32,450 bases of DNA from Pseudoalteromonas haloplanktis ATCC 14393 (GTDB taxonomy: Bacteria > Pseudomonadota > Gammaproteobacteria > Enterobacterales > Alteromonadaceae). This document shows positions 1-7,951 of the stretch, piece by piece (within the stretch, counting starts at the first letter, position 1; each line of letters starts with the position of its first letter). The stretch is taken from contig NZ_AHCA01000023.1 of NCBI RefSeq assembly GCF_000238355.1, positions 1-32,450 of the forward strand, read 5' to 3'. The notes below the pieces were generated by a model. The model was not told where the DNA came from. It saw only the letters and a list, made by a program, of their open reading frames with translations, and did not search any database. A program made the translations under genes and the position numbers.

Positions 1-329
1 TCAGTCGCAGCAACAACTAGGATAGCGCCGTCCATTTGAGCAGCACCAGTGATCATGTTTTTAACATAATCCGCGTGTCCAGGACAGTCTACGTGTGCGT
101 AGTGACGAGTAGGTGTATCGTACTCAACGTGTGAAGTTGAGATTGTGATACCACGCTCGCGCTCTTCTGGAGCGTTATCGATTGATGCGAAATCTTTAGC
201 AACACCGCCGTATACTTTTGCAAGTACGTTAGTGATTGCTGCAGTTAGGGTTGTTTTACCATGGTCAACGTGGCCGATTGTACCTACGTTTACGTGCGGT
301 TTTACGCGTTCAAACTTTGCTTTTGCCAT
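1..329 (-). CDS. tuf: Elongation factor Tu, N-terminal part (runs off window)
   Basis: EF-Tu is the GTPase that carries aminoacyl-tRNA to the ribosome. Only the first 109 codons are present; the gene continues past position 1. The start ATG (complement of 327-329) opens MAKAKFERVKPHVNVGTIGH. The P-loop GHVDHGKT is at residues 19-26, the switch I GITIST at 60-65 and the G3 motif DCPGH at 81-85, all intact. It lies 64 nt downstream of fusA in the same direction, the usual end of the str operon, so it is the tufA-type copy. Identity is certain from sequence; whether a second tuf exists elsewhere cannot be seen. Confidence 0.97.
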   Translation of the reverse strand, partial: MAKAKFERVKPHVNVGTIGHVDHGKTTLTAAITNVLAKVYGGVAKDFASIDNAPEERERGITISTSHVEYDTPTRHYAHVDCPGHADYVKNMITGAAQMDGAILVVAAT

Positions 330-393
330 CTTAAAAAATTCCTATAAAGAAATTAAAGGTTCAGTCCACTGTGGACCAAACCGAGCTAAAAAA

Positions 394-2508
394 TTACTTA
401 ACAGCGCGAGCTGTAATTATTGTATCTGCAACATGCTTCGAGGCTTCAGCGTACTTCAAAAACTCCATAGAGTATGAGGCACGACCTTGTGTCGCAGATC
501 GTAGATCAGTAGCATAACCAAACATTTCAGAAAGCGGAACCTGAGCGTTAACTAATTTAAGCCCGCCTAGCGCTTCTTCCATGCCTTCGATCATACCGCG
601 GCGACGATTTAAGTCACCAACTACATCACCCATGTTTGCTTCAGGAGTGAGTACTTCAACCTTCATCATTGGCTCTAAAAGTACAGGGTCTGCTTGTAGC
701 GCCCCCTGCTTCATCGCCATTGAACCTGCTATTTTAAATGCCATTTCATTCGAGTCTACATCATGGAATGAACCATCATATAAAGTCGCTTTCACGCCAA
801 GTAATGGGTAGCCTGCCAACACACCTTGAGCCATTTGCTCTTGGATGCCTTTGTCTACCGCAGGGATGTATTCTTTCGGTACTGAGCCACCTACGGTTTC
901 GTTAACGAATTCGTAAATTGGTGCTTCATCATCCGAAATATCCATCGGTTCAAGTTTAAGCCAGACATGACCATATTGACCACGTCCACCTGATTGACGT
1001 ATGAATTTACCTTCAACTTTAACAGTTGAACGAATAGCTTCACGATATGATACCTGCGGCTTACCAACGTTACATTCAACACTGAATTCACGTTTCATAC
1101 GATCGACAATGATATCAAGGTGAAGTTCACCCATGCCAGAAATAATAGTCTGGCCTGACTCATCATCAGTTTGTACTCGAAAAGACGGATCTTCAGCCGC
1201 TAGTTTACCTAGCGCGATAGCCATCTTATCTTGGTCAGCGATTGTGCGAGGCTCAACCGCAACAGAGATTACTGGTTCAGGGAACTCCATACGCTCAAGC
1301 GTAATAATTGAGTTCGGATCACACAGTGTTTCACCTGTTGTTACGTCTTTAAGACCAATAGCCGCCGCGATGTCGCCTGCGTGGACTTCTTTGATCTCTT
1401 CACGTGAGTTTGAATGCATCTGAACGATACGGCCAAGACGCTCACGCTTACTTTTTACTGAGTTGTAAACCGCATCACCCTGTTTAACAGTACCAGAGTA
1501 AACACGGAAGAAAGTTAAAGTACCAACGAACGGATCTGTTGCAATCTTAAAAGCAAGTGCAGCAAACGGTGCGTTGTCATCAGCAGGACGTTCTTCCTCA
1601 GTGCCATTTTCAAGGATACCTTGAATTTGTTTCACTTGTGTTGGTGCAGGCATATATTCAACAACGCCATCAAGCACAGCTTGAACACCTTTGTTTTTAA
1701 ATGCACTACCACAAGTTACAGGGACGATTTCGTTCGCTAATGTACGCTGACGTAAAGCAGCCTTAATCTCTGCTTCACTCAGGTCTTCACCTTCCAAATA
1801 CTTATCCATTAGTTCTTCAGATGCTTCAGCAGCGCTTTCAACTAAGTTTGAGCGCCATTCTTCAGCTAAATCTTGAAGTTCTGCCGGTATTGCCTCATAA
1901 GTGAAAGTCATTCCCTGGTCTTCATCATTCCAGTTAATCATTTTCATTTTTATAAGGTCAATAACACCTTTAAAGTCGTCTTCAGCGCCGACCGGCAACT
2001 GAATTGGAACAGGCGTTGCTCCAAGACGAGATTTCACTTGGCTAACAACCGTTAAGAAGTCAGCGCCCGTGCGATCCATTTTATTTACGAAGATCATTCT
2101 CGGAACTTCGTATTTGTTCGCTTGACGCCAAACTGTCTCTGTTTGCGGCTGTACACCTGATGAAGCACAAAGCACAACTACCGCACCATCAAGTACGCGT
2201 AAAGAACGCTCTACTTCGATAGTGAAATCTACGTGTCCTGGTGTATCAATAATATTGATACGATGGTCGTCAAATTGCGCGTCCATCCCTTTCCAGAAAC
2301 ACGTTGTTGCAGCAGAAGTGATTGTGATACCACGCTCTTGTTCCTGCTCCATCCAATCCATAGTTGCGGCGCCATCATGTACCTCACCGATCTTATGAGA
2401 AAGACCCGTGTAGAACAAAATACGTTCTGTTGTAGTGGTTTTGCCTGCATCTACGTGAGCAACAATACCTATATTACGGTAGCGCTCAAGTGGAGTTGTA
2501 CGTGCCAT
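394..2508 (-). CDS. fusA: Elongation factor G
   Basis: EF-G is the GTPase that drives ribosomal translocation and, with RRF, ribosome recycling in the cytoplasm. The 704 aa are the normal length for bacterial EF-G. GTPase motifs are intact: AHVDAGKT at residues 17-24, RGITITSAA after it, DTPGH at 88-92 and NKMD at 142-145. Domain IV and V sequences (GRGQYGHVWL, then GYPLLGVKATLYDGSFHDVDS) follow. The gene starts 27 nt after the rpsG stop and precedes tuf, so it is the str-operon fusA rather than a stand-alone paralogue. The start is preceded by an AGAGGAT-like Shine-Dalgarno sequence. Confidence 0.97.
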   Translation of the reverse strand: MARTTPLERYRNIGIVAHVDAGKTTTTERILFYTGLSHKIGEVHDGAATMDWMEQEQERGITITSAATTCFWKGMDAQFDDHRINIIDTPGHVDFTIEVERSLRVLDGAVVVLCASSGVQPQTETVWRQANKYEVPRMIFVNKMDRTGADFLTVVSQVKSRLGATPVPIQLPVGAEDDFKGVIDLIKMKMINWNDEDQGMTFTYEAIPAELQDLAEEWRSNLVESAAEASEELMDKYLEGEDLSEAEIKAALRQRTLANEIVPVTCGSAFKNKGVQAVLDGVVEYMPAPTQVKQIQGILENGTEEERPADDNAPFAALAFKIATDPFVGTLTFFRVYSGTVKQGDAVYNSVKSKRERLGRIVQMHSNSREEIKEVHAGDIAAAIGLKDVTTGETLCDPNSIITLERMEFPEPVISVAVEPRTIADQDKMAIALGKLAAEDPSFRVQTDDESGQTIISGMGELHLDIIVDRMKREFSVECNVGKPQVSYREAIRSTVKVEGKFIRQSGGRGQYGHVWLKLEPMDISDDEAPIYEFVNETVGGSVPKEYIPAVDKGIQEQMAQGVLAGYPLLGVKATLYDGSFHDVDSNEMAFKIAGSMAMKQGALQADPVLLEPMMKVEVLTPEANMGDVVGDLNRRRGMIEGMEEALGGLKLVNAQVPLSEMFGYATDLRSATQGRASYSMEFLKYAEASKHVADTIITARAVK

Positions 2509-2535
2509 AAAATCCTCTTAAAGGTTAAGGACAGA

Positions 2536-3006
2536 TTACCAACGGTAATGAGCGAATGCTTTATTCGCTTCAGCCATACGGTGAACGTCTTCACGTTTCT
2601 TAACCGCAGTGCCTTTGTTATCAGCAGCGTCAACAAGTTCTTGAGCTAAACGTAAGCCCATAGATTTCTCGCCACGCTTACGTGCAGCGTCTACTAACCA
2701 ACGCATACCTAATGCGTTGCGACGTACTGGACGTACTTCAACTGGTACTTGATACGTTGAACCACCAACACGGCGAGATTTAACCTCTACCTGTGGGCGG
2801 ATGTTTTCAAGTGCAGTTTCAAAGATTTCAAGGTGCGATTTGCCTGATTTCTCAGCAGCCACATCTAGCGCACCGTAAACGATTTTTTCAGCAGTAGATT
2901 TCTTGCCGTCTAACATTACGATGTTAACGAATTTTGCAAGAAGTTCCGATCCGAACTTAGGATCTGGAAGAATTTTACGTTGACCTATTACGCGTCTTCT
3001 AGGCAT
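2536..3006 (-). CDS. rpsG: 30S ribosomal protein S7
   Basis: S7 nucleates assembly of the 3' domain of 16S rRNA (the head of the small subunit) and contacts tRNA in the E site. The 156 aa open with MPRRRVIGQRKILPDPKFGS and carry the conserved VGGSTYQVPVEVRP segment near residues 80-93 and RWLVDAARKRGEKSM. It is the second gene of the rpsL-rpsG-fusA-tuf operon. In E. coli S7 is the translational repressor of this operon and binds in the rpsL-rpsG gap; the gap here is 97 nt, similar in scale, but I did not identify the binding fold. Confidence 0.97.
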   Translation of the reverse strand: MPRRRVIGQRKILPDPKFGSELLAKFVNIVMLDGKKSTAEKIVYGALDVAAEKSGKSHLEIFETALENIRPQVEVKSRRVGGSTYQVPVEVRPVRRNALGMRWLVDAARKRGEKSMGLRLAQELVDAADNKGTAVKKREDVHRMAEANKAFAHYRW

Positions 3007-3103
3007 TTTGTATCTCCGGTTTATTCAGGTTTGCTCTTTCGAGTCAATCACCCAAAACAATAATTAATAATATTTAGTGCTTGGCCTTACTAACGGATAA
3101 CAA

Positions 3104-3478
3104 TTAGCCTTTAGGGCGTTTTGCACCGTATTTAGAACGAGCTTGACGACGGTCGCTAACGCCTGCACAGTCAAGTGCACCACGAACAGTGTGAAAACGC
3201 ACACCTGGTAAATCTTTAACACGACCACCACGGATTAGGATTACACTGTGCTCTTGAAGGTTATGACCTTCACCACCGATGTATGATGTTACTTCGAAAC
3301 CGTTAGTTAAACGAACACGAGCTACTTTACGTAACGCCGAGTTTGGTTTCTTAGGGGTAGTTGTATATACGCGAGTACATACACCACGCTTTTGCGGACA
3401 CGCTTTAAGCGCAGCTGAGTTACTTTTAGTAACCTTGCTACGACGTGGCTTACGCACTAGCTGGTTAATAGTTGCCAT
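3104..3478 (-). CDS. rpsL: 30S ribosomal protein S12
   Basis: S12 sits at the decoding centre and controls accuracy of codon recognition. The 124 aa begin MATINQLVRKPRR and contain TTTPKKPNSALRKVARVRL, the segment that carries the classical streptomycin-resistance lysine, and the loop VKDLPGVRFHTVRGALD that carries the second one. Both lysines are the wild-type residue, so a streptomycin-sensitive ribosome is expected. An AGGAG Shine-Dalgarno lies about 9 nt before the ATG. It is the first gene of the str operon, and a promoter with a perfect TATAAT box lies about 70 nt upstream. Confidence 0.97.
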   Translation of the reverse strand: MATINQLVRKPRRSKVTKSNSAALKACPQKRGVCTRVYTTTPKKPNSALRKVARVRLTNGFEVTSYIGGEGHNLQEHSVILIRGGRVKDLPGVRFHTVRGALDCAGVSDRRQARSKYGAKRPKG

Positions 3479-3510
3479 TTAAATAGCTCCTGAAATTAAA
3501 ATTACTACTG

Positions 3511-3577
3511 AAAAAATAAAAAAATCCGCCCTTTATTTACAAGCCCGTATTATACGTACAAGTAAATGGGTGGCGGA
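3511..3577 (-). terminator. Hairpin plus T-tract between rpoC and rpsL
   Basis: Arms 3562-3577 and 3525-3540 pair as an outer 6-bp GC-rich stem (TCCGCC with GGCGGA) and an inner 6-bp stem (ATTTAC with GTAAAT) separated by a 4x4 internal loop. On the minus strand the outer stem runs straight into seven T, one A and six T (3524-3511). It resembles an intrinsic terminator for transcripts arriving from rpoC. RNA started at the promoter inside the loop would lack the upstream arm and so could not form it. Confidence 0.5.
3549..3577 (-). promoter_or_regulatory. Candidate promoter of the rpsL-rpsG-fusA-tuf operon
   Basis: On the minus strand a perfect TATAAT lies at 3554-3549. At 17-18 bp upstream the sequence is TCCGCC or TTCCGC, a poor -35 match, so the assignment rests mainly on the -10 box and on position. 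Transcription would start near 3542, giving a leader of about 64 nt before the rpsL ATG. The -10 box lies inside the loop of the inverted repeat at 3525-3577. Confidence 0.5.
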
Positions 3578-3618
3578 ATTTTAATGAGCAAAGATTGAGC
3601 TGTCAACCTAAACCGTCA

Positions 3619-3643
3619 GCAAGGCAGTATATAACTGCCTTGC
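3619..3643 (-). terminator. Perfect hairpin just after rpoC
   Basis: A perfect 10-bp stem (GCAAGGCAGT with ACTGCCTTGC) and a 5-nt loop lie 29 nt after the rpoC stop codon. No T-tract follows on the minus strand, so this may stabilise or mark the 3' end of rpoBC mRNA, with termination happening at the second hairpin downstream. Confidence 0.5.
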
Positions 3644-3672
3644 AAAAACATAATCTATTGATTAAGTTAAGT

Positions 3673-6600
3673 TTATTGATTTCCAGATAAATCCGCGTTT
3701 AAAGCGTCTGTTAGTGCTTGAGTTGCCTCTTCTGCACTTACTGTTTGCTCTTCAACAACTACTTTGCTCTGCTTACGACGCGCCATACGATCTTGATGAT
3801 ACGCAAAACCGGTACCGGCTGGGATCAAGCGACCCACAATTACGTTTTCTTTCAGACCGCGAAGTTCATCGCTCTTACCATTTACAGCGGCTTCAGTTAG
3901 GACACGAGTTGTCTCCTGGAACGAGGCTGCCGAGATGAAAGATTCTGTGGCTAGTGATGCTTTAGTGATACCCATTAACTGGATCTCAAATTTAGCTGGT
4001 AACTTGCCTTGAGCTTCTAATTCACGGTTTGCGATATTAACGCGTGCCACTTCAATTTGCTCACCAACTAAGAACTCACTATGACCACCATCAGTGATCG
4101 TACACTTACGGATCATCTGACGGATAATTGTTTCAATGTGCTTGTCATTGATCTTAACGCCTTGCAAACGGTAAACCTCTTGCACTTCGTTAACGATGTA
4201 GTTAGCAACATGAGTCACACCACGTAGGCGTAAGATGTCATGCGGTGATTCAGGACCATCGGCGATAACCTCACCTTTAGACACTTGCTCACCCTCAAAC
4301 ACGTTAAGTTGACGCCACTTAGGAATCATTTCTTCGTAATGATCGCCTTCAGCTGGTGTAATAACTAAACGCTTCTTACCTTTAGTCTCTTTACCGAAGC
4401 TAATCGTACCGGTGATTTCAGCTAAGATAGCTGGCTCTTTCGGTTTACGCGCTTCAAATAAGTCGGCTACGCGTGGTAGACCACCCGTGATATCACGAGT
4501 TTTCGAACCTTCTTGCGGAATACGTGCTAGCACGTCACCTGGGTTTGCTGTAACGCCGTCAGTTACTTCAATCGTAGTGAATGAAGGAAGACGAGTTTCT
4601 TGCAGACCGCGCTCTTCACTTTCGATGATAAGCTTCGGCTCTTTCGCATTGATCTTAGCAAGATCTTTAACAACTACACGGGTTAAACCGGTTAGTTCAT
4701 CAGTCTGTGCTTCAGTATTTGAGTCATCGATATCGCTGAACGATACTTTTGACTTATGCTCAAGAACGATTGGGTGACTATGCGGGTCCCAAGTAGCAAC
4801 AATGTCGTTACCTTGAACTTCAGCATTATCTTGAACTGTTAATACCGCACCGTAAGGTACTTTATAACGCTCTTTCTCACGGCCATAACTATCGATAATA
4901 GTGATTTCCGTAGAACGTGAAGTAATAACAATCTTACCGTCTGTGTTTAATACATATTTTGCGTTATGAAGCTTCAATGTACCGTTAGTTTTAACTTGTA
5001 CATTGTTCTCAGCAGAGGCTCTTGATGCCGCACCACCGATGTGGAATGTACGCATCGTAAGCTGTGTACCCGGCTCACCGATTGATTGTGCCGCGATAAC
5101 ACCCACTGATTCACCCGCGTTGATGATATGACCACGTGCAAGGTCACGACCATAACACTTAGCACATACACCAAAGTCGTTATCACACGTGATAACTGAG
5201 CGTACACGAACTTCATCAACTGAATGCTCTTCTAAAAGGTCACACAGTTTTTCGTCAAGCATCACGTTACGCTCTACTAGCACTTCATTAGTGCCAGGGA
5301 TCACAACATCTTCTGCAACAACACGACCTAGAACACGTTCACGAAGTGCTTCTACAACGTCACCACCTTCGATAAGCGGTTTCATTGTTAAGCCATCTTC
5401 TGTGCCACAGTCGTCTTCATTGATTACCAAATCTTGTGCAACGTCTACTAGACGACGCGTTAGATAACCCGAGTTCGCTGTTTTCAGTGCTGTATCGGCA
5501 AGACCTTTACGCGCACCGTGCGTTGAGATGAAGTACTGTAGTACGTTTAGACCTTCACGGAAGTTAGCCGTGATTGGTGTTTCGATGATTGAACCATCTG
5601 GACGTGCCATTAGACCACGCATACCAGCTAGCTGACGGATCTGAGCGGCACTACCACGAGCACCTGAGTCGGCCATCATAAACACTGAGTTAAATGAAGC
5701 TTGCTCTTCTTCTTCGCCTTTGGCGTTAATAACCGTGTCTTTTGACAAGTTCGCCATCATCTCACGTGATAAGTTTTCATTTACACGTGACCAGATATCG
5801 ATAACTTTATTGTACTTTTCACCAGCCGTTACAAGACCTGATTGGAATTGTTGGTTGATTTCAGTTACTTCAGCTTCTGCTGCTTCAATGATTGATGCTT
5901 TAACCGGTGGGATAACTAAGTCATCAATACCGATAGAAACACCTGACTTCATTGCGTAATGGAAACCGGTGTACATTACTTGGTCAGCAAAGATAACCGT
6001 ATCTTTAAGACCTAAACGACGGTAACACTCGTTTAATAAGCTAGAAATCTGCTTTTTACCTAACGCTTGGTTAATTGAAGCGTACGGCATACCTTTTGGT
6101 AAAATAAGCGATAAAATTGCACGACCTACAGTAGTGTCGATAATTGTTGTAGTATCAACAACTTCACCGTCTTCGTTTTTAACAGCTTCTTTAATACGTA
6201 CTTTTACACGCGCATGCAGTTCGGCATTACCACTACGGTAAGCTTTTTCTGCTTCTTTAGGATCTTTAAATACAATACCTTCGCCTTTCGCATTAATGCG
6301 ATCGCGCGTCATGTAATAAAGACCTAATACAACGTCCTGTGATGGAACAATGATTGGTTCACCATTCGCAGGAGATAAGATGTTGTTTGTTGACATCATC
6401 AATGCACGGGCTTCAAGCTGTGCTTCAATCGTTAGCGGTACGTGTACCGCCATTTGGTCACCATCGAAGTCAGCGTTGTACGCCGCACAAACTAATGGGT
6501 GCAAATGGATTGCTTTACCTTCGATAAGCACAGGCTCAAACGCTTGGATACCCAAACGGTGAAGTGTTGGTGCACGGTTAAGTAATACTGGATGTTCACG

Positions 6601-7848
6601 AATTACTTCGTCTAATACATCCCATACTTCCGGAACTTCACGTTCTACCATTTTCTTCGCAGCTTTGATTGTCGTAGCCATGCCGCGACGCTCTAATTTG
6701 CCATAGATAAATGGTTTGAATAGCTCAAGTGCCATCTTCTTAGGAAGACCACATTGGTGAAGCTTAAGTGTAGGACCAACCGTGATTACAGAACGGCCAG
6801 AGTAATCTACACGCTTACCAAGTAAGTTCTGACGGAAACGACCTTGCTTACCCTTGATCATATCAGCAAGCGATTTAAGTGGACGTTTGTTAGAACCTGT
6901 AATTGCACGACCACGACGACCGTTATCAAGTAGCGCATCTACCGCTTCTTGTAACATACGTTTTTCGTTGCGTACGATAATATCTGGTGCTGCTAAGTCT
7001 AATAGACGCTTAAGACGGTTATTACGGTTAATAACACGACGATAAAGGTCATTTAGATCAGAAGTCGCAAAACGGCCACCGTCAAGTGGTACTAATGGAC
7101 GTAGATCAGGTGGCAATACTGGTAGTACTGTCATGATCATCCACTCAGGGTTATTACCTGATTGGTGGAACGATTCCATTAATTTAAGACGTTTAGTGAT
7201 CTTCTTGCGCTTAGTTTCAGAGTTAATTGTTGGTAACTCTTCACGCATTTCAGCAATTAATTGTGCAAGATCGAGTTCACGCAGTAAGTCTAATACTGCT
7301 TCAGCACCCATCTTCGCTTCAAACTCATCACCGTGCTCTTCAAGTGCATCTAGGTATTCTTCTTCACCTAATAGCTGACTACGCTCAAGCGTTGTCATAC
7401 CAGGCTCAGTTACGACGAATGATTCGAAGTAAAGAACACGTTCAATATCACGAAGCGTCATATCAAGCATTAAGCCGATACGTGACGGTAATGATTTTAA
7501 AAACCATATATGTGCAACTGGGCTCGCAAGGTCGATGTGACCCATACGATCACGACGCACTTTAGTGAGTGTTACTTCAACGCCACACTTTTCACAGATC
7601 ACACCACGGTGTTTAAGACGCTTATATTTACCACATAAGCATTCATAATCTTTCACTGGTCCGAAAATACGGGCACAGAATAAGCCATCGCGCTCAGGCT
7701 TGAAAGTACGGTAGTTAATAGTCTCAGGTTTCTTTACTTCACCGTATGACCATGAACGAACCATGTCTGGTGAAGCAAGACCAATGCGAATTGCATCGAA
7801 TTCTTCGGTCTTATTTTGTTGCTTCAGAAACTTAAGTAAGTCTTTCAC
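3673..7848 (-). CDS. rpoC: DNA-directed RNA polymerase subunit beta'
   Basis: Beta' forms the RNA polymerase clamp and carries the catalytic magnesium site. The 1391 aa are close to the E. coli 1407. The first zinc site uses C70, C72, C85 and C88, and the catalytic NADFDGD motif is at residues 458-464 with D460, D462 and D464, the same numbering as E. coli. The bridge-helix and trigger-loop segment (GVIAAQSIGEPGTQLTMRTF) is intact. The start codon is GTG at 7848, as in E. coli, placed 7 nt after AGGAG. It lies 103 nt downstream of rpoB and is surely cotranscribed with it. Confidence 0.98.
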   Translation of the reverse strand: MKDLLKFLKQQNKTEEFDAIRIGLASPDMVRSWSYGEVKKPETINYRTFKPERDGLFCARIFGPVKDYECLCGKYKRLKHRGVICEKCGVEVTLTKVRRDRMGHIDLASPVAHIWFLKSLPSRIGLMLDMTLRDIERVLYFESFVVTEPGMTTLERSQLLGEEEYLDALEEHGDEFEAKMGAEAVLDLLRELDLAQLIAEMREELPTINSETKRKKITKRLKLMESFHQSGNNPEWMIMTVLPVLPPDLRPLVPLDGGRFATSDLNDLYRRVINRNNRLKRLLDLAAPDIIVRNEKRMLQEAVDALLDNGRRGRAITGSNKRPLKSLADMIKGKQGRFRQNLLGKRVDYSGRSVITVGPTLKLHQCGLPKKMALELFKPFIYGKLERRGMATTIKAAKKMVEREVPEVWDVLDEVIREHPVLLNRAPTLHRLGIQAFEPVLIEGKAIHLHPLVCAAYNADFDGDQMAVHVPLTIEAQLEARALMMSTNNILSPANGEPIIVPSQDVVLGLYYMTRDRINAKGEGIVFKDPKEAEKAYRSGNAELHARVKVRIKEAVKNEDGEVVDTTTIIDTTVGRAILSLILPKGMPYASINQALGKKQISSLLNECYRRLGLKDTVIFADQVMYTGFHYAMKSGVSIGIDDLVIPPVKASIIEAAEAEVTEINQQFQSGLVTAGEKYNKVIDIWSRVNENLSREMMANLSKDTVINAKGEEEEQASFNSVFMMADSGARGSAAQIRQLAGMRGLMARPDGSIIETPITANFREGLNVLQYFISTHGARKGLADTALKTANSGYLTRRLVDVAQDLVINEDDCGTEDGLTMKPLIEGGDVVEALRERVLGRVVAEDVVIPGTNEVLVERNVMLDEKLCDLLEEHSVDEVRVRSVITCDNDFGVCAKCYGRDLARGHIINAGESVGVIAAQSIGEPGTQLTMRTFHIGGAASRASAENNVQVKTNGTLKLHNAKYVLNTDGKIVITSRSTEITIIDSYGREKERYKVPYGAVLTVQDNAEVQGNDIVATWDPHSHPIVLEHKSKVSFSDIDDSNTEAQTDELTGLTRVVVKDLAKINAKEPKLIIESEERGLQETRLPSFTTIEVTDGVTANPGDVLARIPQEGSKTRDITGGLPRVADLFEARKPKEPAILAEITGTISFGKETKGKKRLVITPAEGDHYEEMIPKWRQLNVFEGEQVSKGEVIADGPESPHDILRLRGVTHVANYIVNEVQEVYRLQGVKINDKHIETIIRQMIRKCTITDGGHSEFLVGEQIEVARVNIANRELEAQGKLPAKFEIQLMGITKASLATESFISAASFQETTRVLTEAAVNGKSDELRGLKENVIVGRLIPAGTGFAYHQDRMARRKQSKVVVEEQTVSAEEATQALTDALNADLSGNQ

Positions 7849-7917
7849 CTTAGCTCTCCTGTCGGAGTTAATCTTGAGGACGGATAATTTCGTCCCTACA
7901 TTCTATTCGGCCGTAAC

Positions 7918-7944
7918 AGGTGCTACAGGCTAGCTGTAGCACCT
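7918..7944 (-). other. Intercistronic hairpin between rpoB and rpoC
   Basis: A perfect 11-bp stem (AGGTGCTACAG with CTGTAGCACCT) with a 5-nt loop starts 7 nt after the rpoB stop. There is no T-tract on the minus strand, so it is unlikely to terminate transcription. It may protect or process the rpoB 3' end in the rpoBC mRNA. Confidence 0.6.
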
Positions 7945-7951
7945 AATTGGC

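Noticed and set aside
4412..7565. Several long open frames on the plus strand opposite rpoC, and similar ones opposite rpoB and fusA
   Set aside because: They are antisense shadows of highly expressed genes with strong codon bias; no Shine-Dalgarno or family resemblance.
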